The translations under genes and the position numbers were made by a program. Source: JAJYTL01 sp046705265 (GTDB taxonomy: Bacteria > Pseudomonadota > Alphaproteobacteria > Ferrovibrionales > Ferrovibrionaceae). Taken from it: DNA of 62,505 nt. Below, piece by piece: positions 1-8,650 of the stretch. The notes under the pieces were generated by a model that did not search any database, was not told the origin of the DNA, and saw nothing but the letters and a program-made list of their open reading frames with translations. How positions within the stretch are numbered: position 1 is the first letter of the stretch; the number at the start of each line of letters is the position of its first letter. Location of the stretch: positions 1 to 62,505 of the forward strand of contig JBJKQL010000053.1 in assembly GCA_046705265.1 (NCBI GenBank). The letters are read 5' to 3'.

Positions 1-208
1 CGCCCTCCAGATACGCCGCGCGCGTCCGCCAGATCGCCGTCCGCCCGACGCTTAGAACCTGCATGATGACCGGCTCGGGAATCTTCCGGTCGAGCGCCGC
101 CAGGATATGTGCCCGATTGAACTCTCGCGCACGGTGCAGCCCCTTGGCACGGAACTCCTCCAAGGTCCGACGGTCCTTCTTCGTCAAGATCAGCTCGGTC
201 TGTCGCAT
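1..208 (-). CDS. IS630-family transposase, N-terminal part (partial)
   Basis: Sixty-nine residues are visible, beginning MRQTELILTKKDRRTLEEF and containing HRAREFNRAHILAALD and VLSVGRTAIWRTRAAYLEG, the helix-turn-helix DNA-binding segment typical of IS630 transposases. The DDE catalytic domain lies outside the window. The ATG at 208 is the first start after the terminal repeat. The protein looks like the missing front of the transposase at the right edge (61859-62505): together they cover about residues 1-69 and then from just before a KPWRRVMWCIGEL motif to the C-terminus, leaving roughly 65 residues unseen. They are two separate copies or one collapsed repeat. Confidence 0.8.
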   Translation of the reverse strand, partial: MRQTELILTKKDRRTLEEFRAKGLHRAREFNRAHILAALDRKIPEPVIMQVLSVGRTAIWRTRAAYLEG

Positions 209-246
209 ATCTGATCACCTTCAACAGTTCAGATATGCACACTTTA

Positions 247-270
247 TATGTTTCGCTATTTACGTGTCAA
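247..270. repeat. IS630 terminal inverted repeat (left copy)
   Basis: Read on the minus strand this reads GACAC, eight variable bases, then CGAAACATA. The repeat at 61804-61828 has the same GACAC and CGAAACATA blocks with identical 8-base spacing, four of which also match. This is an imperfect inverted-repeat pair expected at the two ends of one IS type. Confidence 0.6.
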
Positions 271-323
271 ATTCCTGGGTTCACATCTCCAGCCGACGCG
301 ATCTGTTCCGAAACGATCCCGCT

Positions 324-1454
324 TTAGACGGCCTCGCGGCTCCGCCGCGGTTCACCGAAAAGCCATCCCTGCGCGTAATCGACGTCAAGGTCCAGGAGAT
401 CGACCACCGTCCTCTCCTTTTCCACCTTTTCCGCGATAAGGTCGATTTGATGTCGCCCGAGCTCCCCTTTGAGCCGATTCAGGCGCTCAGCGCCCGCTAG
501 CAGGCGGTCAGCCTCGATCTTCACGAAGCGGAACCTTTGTTTAGCAAGCCAAGCGCAATCGATGTCGAAACTAGTCACCTGATCAAGCGAGAAGGAATAG
601 CCAAGCTCCGCCATGCGCGCGAGCTTGGTCGACGCGTCGGCCGCATGACGCAAGAGATCAGCTTGGGCGAACTCGAATACCATGCGATCGGCAAGTGCGA
701 CGTTGCTCTCGAGAAAAAGCAGGAACTGATCGAAGAAACTGCCGTCACTAATGCTATCAAGCGACAGATTGACGAAAAAGCCAACGTCGCGGCGCTGCCG
801 CCGCTGACGCCGAATCAGCTGAACGCAGCGCAGAAGCAGAAGATTGTCAACGGTCGCGATCAGTCCATGCTCGGCTGCGAGCGTAATGTAGCGCTCGGAC
901 GCGATGACCTGGCCGGACTCGTCGCGAATACGGGAATAGCACTCGTAAAATCGGCTACGCCGCTGCGGCAGGCTGACCACCGGCTGAAGATAGAGGTCGA
1001 CGCGGTTTGCCTCGAGCGCTTCATGCAATACACGCCGAACGTCTGCTTCCGCCGCGACGATATCGCTTCCGGCATCAATGTTGAAGTTGGCGCCGAGCCG
1101 TTCCGCCAACTGCCCGAGCAATGTTTTCAACACCGCCATGTCATTGTTGTGCTGCTCGCCGCCATCGCGGTTCAGCCCCTCGATGCGCCGATGCATCTCA
1201 TCGAGCGCCGCCTCTGCGTCGCTGCATCGCTCGGCCATGGCCTGTTTCTCGCTTGCCATGGCTGCGCGCACCGCCTCCTGAGCGCGGGTGCGGGCGTAGA
1301 CCTCATGCACCAGCGCGAAACCAAGAAACAGGACGGCGGAAAAGATATAGGGGCCGCCTTGCCCGGGATCGAGGCTCGCGCCTAACGATGAGCCAAAGGC
1401 CACCGCGACCGCAGCGTAAACGACGATTGCGATTAGATGCGCGACGGGCGACAT
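324..1454 (-). CDS. Membrane-anchored EAL-domain protein, degenerate active site
   Basis: The 376-residue protein has two N-terminal hydrophobic segments (about 4-24 and 36-50), a coiled-coil-like stretch (about 52-95), and an EAL domain (about 135-370). EAL domains hydrolyse cyclic di-GMP or act as its receptors. Most metal-binding positions are visible: E171 (motif is ECY instead of EAL), N229 in NLS, E261, D291, K312, E342 and Q362. The second aspartate of the DDFG motif is glutamine (DQV at 291-293), which should weaken or abolish phosphodiesterase activity. It is probably a c-di-GMP sensor or a protein-interaction module rather than an enzyme. It is divergent from the glutathione peroxidase gene, and the IS630 end lies about 50 bases beyond its stop codon. 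Confidence 0.8.
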   Translation of the reverse strand: MSPVAHLIAIVVYAAVAVAFGSSLGASLDPGQGGPYIFSAVLFLGFALVHEVYARTRAQEAVRAAMASEKQAMAERCSDAEAALDEMHRRIEGLNRDGGEQHNNDMAVLKTLLGQLAERLGANFNIDAGSDIVAAEADVRRVLHEALEANRVDLYLQPVVSLPQRRSRFYECYSRIRDESGQVIASERYITLAAEHGLIATVDNLLLLRCVQLIRRQRRQRRDVGFFVNLSLDSISDGSFFDQFLLFLESNVALADRMVFEFAQADLLRHAADASTKLARMAELGYSFSLDQVTSFDIDCAWLAKQRFRFVKIEADRLLAGAERLNRLKGELGRHQIDLIAEKVEKERTVVDLLDLDVDYAQGWLFGEPRRSREAV

Positions 1455-1495
1455 GGCCTGGGATTATGGCCGTCGACCCCTTGCCATAAGGTTAA

Positions 1496-1507
1496 CAAAA
1501 GCTTTTG
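1496..1507. promoter_or_regulatory. 12-bp perfect palindrome in divergent intergenic region
   Basis: CAAAAGCTTTTG is a perfect palindrome about midway between the divergent EAL (start 1454) and glutathione peroxidase (start 1595) genes. It could be a regulator site; nothing identifies a binding protein. Confidence 0.25.
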
Positions 1508-1594
1508 ATGGCGAGTGGCCCGGTTTAGCGTCCCTTTTCGCCGGCGCGGCCTTCCGCCAATGTCACCTTTGTTCGAAAGGAACGCAGTGAAGCC

Positions 1595-2101
1595 ATGCGG
1601 CCCGCCTTCTCGGTATACAATTTCACCTTCAACACCATAGACGGCGAGGCCTTGCCGCTTTCCCGTTTCGCTGGCCGGGCGTTGCTTCTTGTCAACACCG
1701 CCTCTTTCTGTGGTTTCACGCCACAATATGCCGATCTGCAGACGCTTTGGCGCCGTTATGGCGAAAAAGGTCTCGTGGTCATCGGCGTCCCCTGCAACGA
1801 CTTCGGCGGGCAAGAGCCGGGAGGCGGGGAAAGCATCAAGGAATTCTGCACGACACGCTTTGCACTGGACCTCCCTTTAACCGCCAAGGAGCACGTCATC
1901 GGCGCCGAAGCTCATCCACTTTACCGCCGGCTAGCCGAGGAACTCGGAGAAGACGCGGCACCGCGGTGGAACTTTCACAAGTATCTATTCGACCCCACAG
2001 GCCAAATCGTCGCTATCTTCCCGAGCCAGGTATCCCCGCTCGCGCCGGAACTGATCGCGGCGATCGAATCTGCCCTGGCAGGCGATGCCCACAAGCCATA
2101 A
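1595..2101 (+). CDS. Glutathione peroxidase-family thiol peroxidase
   Basis: The 168-residue length is normal for bacterial GPx/BtuE-type enzymes, which reduce hydrogen and lipid peroxides using glutathione or thioredoxin. The catalytic triad is present: C39 in TASFCGFT, Q73 in FGGQEPG and W125 in RWNFHKYL, so this is the cysteine rather than the selenocysteine form. The sequence begins with the fold's usual strand (FTFNTIDGEALPLSRF), and no signal peptide is seen, suggesting a cytoplasmic enzyme. A GAAAGGA stretch lies upstream of the chosen ATG. rlmJ starts 18 bases after the stop, so the two are probably cotranscribed. Confidence 0.92.
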   Translation: MRPAFSVYNFTFNTIDGEALPLSRFAGRALLLVNTASFCGFTPQYADLQTLWRRYGEKGLVVIGVPCNDFGGQEPGGGESIKEFCTTRFALDLPLTAKEHVIGAEAHPLYRRLAEELGEDAAPRWNFHKYLFDPTGQIVAIFPSQVSPLAPELIAAIESALAGDAHKP

Positions 2102-2119
2102 GCCCTACGCACGCCGGCC

Positions 2120-2977
2120 ATGAACTACCGTCACCGTTTTCATGCCGGCGGCCATGCAGACTGCCTGAAACATGCCGTCCTTGCTGCGGTCCTTGACCGG
2201 CTTAAGACCAAACCGACGCCATTTTGCATCGTCGATACGCATGCCGGCCCTGGCCGCTATGATCTACTCTCTGAGGCAGCGCAAAAGACCGGCGAATACA
2301 AGGGCGGTATCGCGCGGCTTCTTGCCGCTGCCAATCCACCGCCCCTCCTCGCCTCTTACCTCGGTGCTGTCCGGGCCTTGAATCGCATGCCCGAGGCCGG
2401 CGCAATGCACAAGCTTCGCTGGTATCCCGGCTCGCCTTTTTTAGCGCGACTTTTGATGCGGCCCAAAGATCATCTGGTGCTGATCGAGCTCCATCCCGAG
2501 GACGCCGTTCTCCTCAAGCGGGAGTTCGCGGGAAGCCCCCGCATTGCCGTACATCATGAGGATGGCTATCTCGGTCTCAAGGCCTTTCTGCCGCCGGTGA
2601 AACGCCGAGGCGTTGTGCTCGTCGATCCGCCGTTCGAGCGCGCGGACGAGTTCACCAAGCTCGCATCCGGCTTGAAGCGCGGCCATCGGCGCTGGCCGCA
2701 GGGCATCTATATCGCCTGGTATCCGATCAAGGACAAAGCCCCGATTGCAACGCTTCATAAGGCGTTGATCGGCAGCGGTGTCCGGAAGATATTCCTTGCT
2801 GAGCTGCGCGTTCGCTCGAGCACGGACCCGAACCGTTTGCAGGGTTCTGGGCTTATCGTCATTAACCCGCCTTATCGGCTCGATGAAGAACTCATGGCGC
2901 CGCTTGGCTGGCTGGCCAAGACACTTGGCGAAGACGAGACGTCGAGCGCCACCTGCCATTGGCTGGTGGCAGAATAG
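2120..2977 (+). CDS. rlmJ: 23S rRNA (adenine2030-N6)-methyltransferase RlmJ
   Basis: The 285-residue protein opens with MNYRHRFHAGGHADCLKHA, the hallmark start of RlmJ (formerly YhiR), and carries the SAM-binding stretch IVDTHAGPGRYDL and the catalytic DPPFE motif of N6-adenine methyltransferases. The enzyme methylates A2030 of 23S rRNA before ribosome assembly. Length matches the family (about 280). It sits 18 bases after the peroxidase gene. Housekeeping role; no anomalies. Confidence 0.95.
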   Translation: MNYRHRFHAGGHADCLKHAVLAAVLDRLKTKPTPFCIVDTHAGPGRYDLLSEAAQKTGEYKGGIARLLAAANPPPLLASYLGAVRALNRMPEAGAMHKLRWYPGSPFLARLLMRPKDHLVLIELHPEDAVLLKREFAGSPRIAVHHEDGYLGLKAFLPPVKRRGVVLVDPPFERADEFTKLASGLKRGHRRWPQGIYIAWYPIKDKAPIATLHKALIGSGVRKIFLAELRVRSSTDPNRLQGSGLIVINPPYRLDEELMAPLGWLAKTLGEDETSSATCHWLVAE

Positions 2978-3053
2978 ACTGTGCCGCGTCGCACCGGCTT
3001 GTGGTCTGAGCGCCATTCCGATTAAGGTGGCGCGGCAACCTTGTAACGGTTCG

Positions 3054-4067
3054 ATGCTTCGTCTTAGCGTTCTCGACCAATCCCCGATCGCGAGCGGCGC
3101 CAGCGCGGCGGACGCCGTGCGCCAGACCGAGATTCTTGCCCGCCGTACCGAAGCGCTCGGCTATCACCGGTATTGGGTGGCCGAGCATCACAACACCGCC
3201 GGCCTGGCCGGCTCGACGCCCGAGATCATGGTGGCTCACGTCGCGGCCATCACGAGACGTATCCGGGTCGGTTCGGGCGGCGTCATGCTGAATCATTACA
3301 GCCCGCTGAAAGTGGCGGAGAACTTCCGCATGCTGGAAACGCTGCACCCTGGGCGCATCGACCTTGGTATCGGCCGGGCGCCGGGAAGCGACCAGGAAAC
3401 CGCGAGCGTAATCCGTTACGGCCCGATGATTCCTATCGAGCGCTTTCCGAACCAACTGTCTGACCTTGCTGGCTTTCTTCTTGGGCAATGGCCGGAAGGC
3501 CACCCCTTTGCCGATATCCGGGCGATGCCCGAAGGCCCGCGCTATCCTGATCCATGGCTCCTCGGCTCGAGTGATCAAAGTGCCGCTTATGCTGCCTATT
3601 TCGGTTTCAAATTCTCGTTTGCTCAATTCATCGCCGGGACCAGCGGCGCCGCGGTGGTCGAGGCCTATCGCGAGAACTTTCGCCCCTCGGCCTTTGCACC
3701 GGAACCCAGGGCCAATTTGGCGATTTCGGTTATCGCCGCCGATACAGAGGAGGAAGCAAAACGTCTCGCCAGGAGCCGCGAGCTTTGGCTGCTTCAGGCG
3801 GCGACCGGCCAGCGGGGTACCTTTCCGAGCCCGGATGAAGCCGACGCCTATCCCTATACCGCACGCGACCGTGCGTTCATTCAGGCCAACCGCAACCGCT
3901 CGGTGGTCGGGGGGCCGCAACAGGTTAAAGAGCGGCTCCTCGTGCTCGCCGCGGAATACGGGGTCGATGAGGTTGTCGCCGTGACGATTTGTCACGATTT
4001 CGCCGCCCGCCTTCGTTCTTACGAACTCTTAGCCGAGGTTTTCGAACTTGAACCCCCGGCGCCGTAG
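3054..4067 (+). CDS. LLM-class flavin-dependent oxidoreductase (luciferase-like)
   Basis: A 337-residue bacterial-luciferase-like TIM barrel of the 'group 1' luciferase-family oxidoreductases. Visible family motifs are LRLSVLDQSPI at the start, YWVAEHHNTAGLAGSTPE, GSGGVMLNHYSP and IDLGIGRAPG. These enzymes use reduced FMN to oxygenate or reduce small substrates; the substrate cannot be read from sequence. The frame is open for another 92 codons upstream, but that part overlaps rlmJ and has no family similarity, so the ATG at 3054 is chosen. It lies 76 bases after rlmJ and 98 before ilvD on the same strand. Confidence 0.9.
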   Translation: MLRLSVLDQSPIASGASAADAVRQTEILARRTEALGYHRYWVAEHHNTAGLAGSTPEIMVAHVAAITRRIRVGSGGVMLNHYSPLKVAENFRMLETLHPGRIDLGIGRAPGSDQETASVIRYGPMIPIERFPNQLSDLAGFLLGQWPEGHPFADIRAMPEGPRYPDPWLLGSSDQSAAYAAYFGFKFSFAQFIAGTSGAAVVEAYRENFRPSAFAPEPRANLAISVIAADTEEEAKRLARSRELWLLQAATGQRGTFPSPDEADAYPYTARDRAFIQANRNRSVVGGPQQVKERLLVLAAEYGVDEVVAVTICHDFAARLRSYELLAEVFELEPPAP

Positions 4068-4107
4068 CCCCTTTCGCCCGCCAGCTTGTCCTTCTCCCGC
4101 CCGCCTG

Positions 4108-4144
4108 CTGGCGCTAAACTGAACGCCAGAAGGCCGGACCGGCC
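4108..4144 (+). other. Two small inverted repeats before ilvD
   Basis: CTGGCG (4108-4113) pairs with CGCCAG (4124-4129), followed directly by GGCCGGACCGGCC (4132-4144). Both lie in the 98-base gap upstream of ilvD. There is no T-tract, so a terminator is unlikely; a leader structure or nothing functional are the options. Confidence 0.25.
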
Positions 4145-4165
4145 ATTCGTCGAGGAAACCCGCTG

Positions 4166-6022
4166 ATGCCTGCTTATCGTTCCCGAACCTCCACCCACGG
4201 CCGCAATATGGCCGGCGCCCGGGGCCTGTGGCGTGCCACCGGCATGACAGACGGCGATTTCGGAAAACCCATCATCGCCATCGCGAACTCCTTTACGCAA
4301 TTCGTCCCTGGCCATGTTCATCTCAAGGACCTCGGCCAGATGGTCGCGCGTGAGATTGCGGAATCCGGCGGCGTCGCAAAGGAATTCAACACCATCGCCG
4401 TCGACGACGGAATCGCGATGGGCCATGGCGGCATGCTCTATAGCCTACCGTCGCGCGAGCTGATCGCCGATGCCGTCGAATACATGGTCAATGCCCATTG
4501 CGCCGACGCCCTGGTTTGCATCTCGAATTGCGACAAGATCACCCCCGGCATGCTGATGGCGGCCCTCCGCCTCAACATCCCGGCGGTTTTCGTCTCCGGC
4601 GGGCCAATGGAGGCCGGCAAGGTGATCGAACACGGCCGTTCCAAGGCCGTCGATCTCATCACCGCCATGGTCGCCGCCGCCGACCCCAATGTTTCAGACG
4701 CGGCCGCGATGGAGATGGAGCGCTCGGCCTGTCCAACCTGCGGCTCCTGTTCCGGCATGTTCACCGCCAATTCCATGAACTGCCTGACGGAAGCCTTGGG
4801 GCTTGCACTGCCCGGTAATGGCACCATCGTCGCGACACACGCGGATCGGCGGGAGCTTTTTCTCGAGGCCGGCCGCCTCGCCGTGGCACTCGCCAAGCGC
4901 CATTACGAACAGGATGACCCCAACGTGTTGCCACGGGCAATCGCGAATTTCAATGCTTTCGAAAACGCCATGTCGCTCGACATCGCGATGGGCGGTTCGA
5001 CCAACACGGTGCTTCACCTTCTCGCCGCCGCCGAGGAAGCGAAACTCGGCTTCACCATGGCAGATATCGACCGTCTTAGCCGGCGCGTGCCCAACCTTTG
5101 CAAGGTCTCACCCTCGGTTCCCGACGTGCATGTGGAAGACGTCCATCGCGCCGGCGGGATCATGGGTATCCTCGGCGAGCTGGATCGTGCCGGCCTGATT
5201 CATCGCGAGGTGACAACGGTGCATTCCGCCACTCTCGGTGATGCGCTGGACCGTTGGGACGTAGCAGCAAGCCGAGACCCCGATGTCGTCAAATTCTACA
5301 AGGCGGCACCGGGTGGCGTTCGCACCACCGAAGCCTTCAGCCAGACTAAGCGCTGGGAGAGCCTCGACCTCGACCGCACCAAGGGCGTGATCCGCGATGC
5401 CGAGCACGCCTTTAGCAAGGATGGCGGGCTCGCCGTGCTCTACGGCAATATCGCCGACGACGGCGCAATCGTGAAGACCGCGGGCGTCGATGCCTCGATC
5501 CTCGTCTTTGCCGGTCCGGCGCGCATATTCGAAAGCCAGGAGGCCGCAGTCGAAGCGATCCTCGGTGACAAAGTCAACGCCGGCGACGTGGTTCTGATCC
5601 GCTACGAAGGCCCCAAGGGCGGACCCGGCATGCAGGAGATGCTTTATCCGACGAGCTATCTGAAATCAAAGGGCCTCGGCAAAGCTTGTGCTCTCGTCAC
5701 TGATGGGCGGTTTTCCGGCGGTACCTCTGGCCTTTCGATCGGTCACATTTCACCCGAAGCCGCAGATGGTGGCGCCATCGGCCTCGTCGAGGAAGGCGAT
5801 CGCATCGAGATCGATATCCCGGCCCGGAAGATTAATGTCGCCGTGTCCGACGCCGAATTGACCGCCCGCCGTGAGCACATGGCGGCAAAGGGCGACAAGG
5901 CTTGGCGGCCAACCGCCCGCAATCGCGTGGTCTCGCAGGCGCTGCAGGCCTATGCCGCCCTAACCACCAGCGCCGCCCGCGGCGCGGTCAGGGACGTGAG
6001 CCAGCTCGACCGACGGAAGTAA
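4166..6022 (+). CDS. ilvD: Dihydroxy-acid dehydratase
   Basis: This 618-residue enzyme catalyses the third step of branched-chain amino acid synthesis, dehydrating 2,3-dihydroxy-isovalerate and its methylvalerate homologue to 2-keto acids. Iron-sulfur ligand motifs are visible: SNCDKITPGM and CPTCGSCSGMFTANSMN. The N-terminal RGLWRATGMTDGDF and the C-terminal TDGRFSGGTSGLSIGHISPEA, where the catalytic serine lies, are family signatures. GAGGAAA lies about 8 bases before the ATG. No other ilv gene is adjacent, although an acetolactate-synthase-like gene lies at 14.5-16.3 kb. It is convergent with the next gene, 21 bases apart. Confidence 0.97.
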   Translation: MPAYRSRTSTHGRNMAGARGLWRATGMTDGDFGKPIIAIANSFTQFVPGHVHLKDLGQMVAREIAESGGVAKEFNTIAVDDGIAMGHGGMLYSLPSRELIADAVEYMVNAHCADALVCISNCDKITPGMLMAALRLNIPAVFVSGGPMEAGKVIEHGRSKAVDLITAMVAAADPNVSDAAAMEMERSACPTCGSCSGMFTANSMNCLTEALGLALPGNGTIVATHADRRELFLEAGRLAVALAKRHYEQDDPNVLPRAIANFNAFENAMSLDIAMGGSTNTVLHLLAAAEEAKLGFTMADIDRLSRRVPNLCKVSPSVPDVHVEDVHRAGGIMGILGELDRAGLIHREVTTVHSATLGDALDRWDVAASRDPDVVKFYKAAPGGVRTTEAFSQTKRWESLDLDRTKGVIRDAEHAFSKDGGLAVLYGNIADDGAIVKTAGVDASILVFAGPARIFESQEAAVEAILGDKVNAGDVVLIRYEGPKGGPGMQEMLYPTSYLKSKGLGKACALVTDGRFSGGTSGLSIGHISPEAADGGAIGLVEEGDRIEIDIPARKINVAVSDAELTARREHMAAKGDKAWRPTARNRVVSQALQAYAALTTSAARGAVRDVSQLDRRK

Positions 6023-6043
6023 CCGGTATCGTCGCATCGTTGC

Positions 6044-8443
6044 TTAGCCGCGAATCCGACCGAGGCAGGCGCTTGCCGCCGCCTCGACGATGGCGTCAAC
6101 ACTAAGGCCGTAATAAGCATAAAGATCGGCGATGTCGCCCGATTGCCCGAAACGGTCGACACCCAAGGGATAGACCCGTCTGCCCGTAGCCGCGCCGAGC
6201 CATGACAGCGTCGCCGGATGGCCGTCAAGCACGGTAACGAGCCCGGCGTCGCGGGCAAGGGGCTCGAGAAGCCCCTCTATATGAGCACTCGCGAGCCTTC
6301 CTTCGCGGCGAAGCCGAAGTGTATGCCGCCAATCGTCATGCAAGCGATCGGCCGATGGCACGGCGAGAAGCCCGAGGCCGGGGATTTCGTCGGCCAGAGC
6401 GGCATGGGCTTCCAACGCTTCCCGTGCGACCGCGCCGCTATAGGCGATTGCAAGTTCGGCGCCGGCACGCGGTGGAATCTGCCAGTAGGCCCCGGCAAGA
6501 AGATCGGCGATCTGAGGCGCCGAAAGTTCCCGCTTCGGCTGCGTAAGGGGACGGGTTGAAAGACGAAGATAGACCGAACCACCATCCTCGGCCTGCAAGT
6601 GGTGAAAGGCGAATTGCAGCATGATCGCAAGCTCGTCGACGAACGCCGGCTCGAAAGCGGCGAGCCGATCTTGGCCGATTCCGATCAAGGGCGTGAGCAC
6701 CGACTGGTGGGCGCCGCCTTCCGGCGCCAAGGTAATGCCGGACGGCGTCGCCACTAGAAGAAACCGCGAATCCTGATAGCAGCCGTAATTCAAGGCATCG
6801 AGTCCCCGCGTGATGAACGGGTCATAAAGGGTCCCAATGGGAAAGAGGCGCACCCCGAAAAGCGATGCCGAGAGGCCGAGGGCCGCGAGCAGAAGAAAGA
6901 GATTGCTCTCGGCAATGCCGAGTTCGAAATGCTGACCCTTGGGCGAGACTTCCCATTTCAGCATCGATACGACCTTGAGTTCGCGGAATATATCGGCGAC
7001 CGCCTCGCGGTCGAAAACGCCGCGCTGGTTGACCCAACCGCCGAGATTGGTGGAGACCGTTACGTCAGGCGAGGCAGTAACGATGCGGTCACTCAGCGCA
7101 CTCCTGCTCCGGCCGAGTTCGTTCATGATCCAGCCGAAGCCTTCCTGAGTCGATAATTCCGATCTTTGCGGCACCGGTAACCGCTCCGGCAGCACCACTG
7201 GGGCAGGTGTAAAGCGGCGCCGCGCGGGAGCGGCGAAGGGCACTTTGGCGAGGAAGTCCCTGAGCTTCGGCTCCGGTACGGCAAGACCTGAGAAAGGCTC
7301 CCATTCCTGCCCTTCCGGCACGCCGAGCGCGGCACGAAATTCTGTCATCTGCGCCGGCGTCATCAGCCCGGCGTGGTTGTCCTTGTGGCCGGCGAAAGAA
7401 AGCCCGTGTCCCTTCACCGTATAGGCGATGAAGCAGCGAGGTGCGTCGTCCTTAACCGCAAGAAAGGCATCGAGCACGGTCTCGATGTCGTGCCCGGCAA
7501 GATTGGTCATCAGTGCTTGTAAGCTCTCGTCGTCGTAATCATCGAGCAGTGCGCGAATGCCTGAAACGTCGCCGAGGTCATGGCCGAGTTGCTCGCGCCA
7601 GGCACGGCCGCCCTTGAAGGTGAGTGCGGAATAGGCCGAATTTGGACAATCGTCGATCCAGCGCCGCAGCGCGTCTCCTCCTCGCTTCAAAAACGCCGCC
7701 TGCAACAGACGCCCATATTTCAGCGTCTGCACGCGAAATCCGGTGGTCGCAAAAATGTCCTCGAAACGGCCGAACAGCCGATCCGGCACGACCGCGTCCA
7801 GGCTCTGGCGGTTATAATCGACGATCCACCACAAATTGCGCACCTTGTGCTTCCAGCCCTCCAACATGGCTTCGAAGACATTGCCTTCATCAAGCTCGGC
7901 ATCGCCGAGGAGCGCCACCATCCGCCCGAGTGGCTGACCTTCGGGCAATAGTGCCTTAGCGGCGAGATAGTCTTGCGTCAGCGCGGCAAAGAGCGTCTCG
8001 GCGACGCCGAGCCCGACTGAACCAGTGGAAAAATCCACGTCGTCCTTGTCTTTGGTCCGCGAGGGATAGGATTGCGCCCCGCCGAAAGCACGAAAATTTT
8101 GCAGATCGACCAGATTCTCGCGGCCGAGAAGGTACTGGATAGTGTGAAAAACGGGACTGGCGTGCGGCTTTACCGCGACCCGGTCCTCGGGCCGCAGCAC
8201 CGCGAAATAGAGCGCCGTCATCAAGGTCACAAGCGAGGCAGACGACGCCTGATGACCGCCCACCTTCAGCCCGTCGCGGTTCGGCCGTAAGTGATTGGCA
8301 TGATGGATCATCCAGGTGGACAGCCAGAGCACTTTGCGCTCCAGCGCCTTAAGACAGACGAACTCCCCGGACGGAATAGCAGGCTCCGCAGCCGCGGAAT
8401 GGCCACGAACCGGCACCGTATCGCGCGCCTCGAACCGTGACAT
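6044..8443 (-). CDS. Transketolase / AceE-like thiamine diphosphate enzyme
   Basis: The 799-residue protein has the fused domain order of transketolases and homodimeric pyruvate dehydrogenase E1: an N-terminal ThDP-binding domain (about 40-330), a pyrimidine-binding domain (about 430-620) and a C-terminal domain. The ThDP/Mg motif is LLGDAELDEG (D181) with the Asn about 30 residues on in DYNRQSLD (N211). GGHQASSASL and VKPHASPVFH resemble the active-site histidine segments of AceE. It is shorter than AceE (about 890) and longer than transketolase (about 660). No E2 or E3 gene is near, so pyruvate dehydrogenase function is doubtful. GGAGGAACCC lies directly before the ATG. Confidence 0.82.
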   Translation of the reverse strand: MSRFEARDTVPVRGHSAAAEPAIPSGEFVCLKALERKVLWLSTWMIHHANHLRPNRDGLKVGGHQASSASLVTLMTALYFAVLRPEDRVAVKPHASPVFHTIQYLLGRENLVDLQNFRAFGGAQSYPSRTKDKDDVDFSTGSVGLGVAETLFAALTQDYLAAKALLPEGQPLGRMVALLGDAELDEGNVFEAMLEGWKHKVRNLWWIVDYNRQSLDAVVPDRLFGRFEDIFATTGFRVQTLKYGRLLQAAFLKRGGDALRRWIDDCPNSAYSALTFKGGRAWREQLGHDLGDVSGIRALLDDYDDESLQALMTNLAGHDIETVLDAFLAVKDDAPRCFIAYTVKGHGLSFAGHKDNHAGLMTPAQMTEFRAALGVPEGQEWEPFSGLAVPEPKLRDFLAKVPFAAPARRRFTPAPVVLPERLPVPQRSELSTQEGFGWIMNELGRSRSALSDRIVTASPDVTVSTNLGGWVNQRGVFDREAVADIFRELKVVSMLKWEVSPKGQHFELGIAESNLFLLLAALGLSASLFGVRLFPIGTLYDPFITRGLDALNYGCYQDSRFLLVATPSGITLAPEGGAHQSVLTPLIGIGQDRLAAFEPAFVDELAIMLQFAFHHLQAEDGGSVYLRLSTRPLTQPKRELSAPQIADLLAGAYWQIPPRAGAELAIAYSGAVAREALEAHAALADEIPGLGLLAVPSADRLHDDWRHTLRLRREGRLASAHIEGLLEPLARDAGLVTVLDGHPATLSWLGAATGRRVYPLGVDRFGQSGDIADLYAYYGLSVDAIVEAAASACLGRIRG

Positions 8444-8650
8444 GGGTTCCTCCGGCTGAACGCCCAGATACCTAGCTTAGCATCGGACAAAGGAGGCGTC
8501 TTGCAAACCCGCGGCCGGGGCCGGCAGAGTGGAGACCGCGCCGCCACCGTGCGGCTGTCGGTCAGAGCGCCCCGGCAAGCGGCCGGTCGGTCAAATCGCC
8601 AGCGAGGTATTGGTACATCAATTTCAAAAAACTTGGCGTCAGCGGTGGGC

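Larger units (their letters stand above)
1..270 (-). mobile_element. IS630-family insertion sequence, 5' end (truncated by window edge)
   Basis: The first 208 bases on the minus strand encode the N-terminus of an IS630-type transposase. Just upstream of its start lies a terminal inverted repeat (about 247-270) that matches, in opposite orientation, the repeat at 61804-61828 next to the other IS copy. The outer boundary is placed near 270 from the end of that match and is approximate to a few bases; no clean flanking TA could be identified on this side. The rest of the element lies left of the window. Confidence 0.75.

Noticed and set aside
537..1385. 282-codon open frame on the plus strand opposite the EAL gene
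   Set aside because: It is antisense to a recognisable EAL domain and has no family features; long antisense frames are common at this GC content.
2892..3995. 367-codon minus-strand open frame opposite the luciferase-like gene
   Set aside because: The plus strand encodes a clear LLM-class enzyme; the antisense translation resembles nothing.
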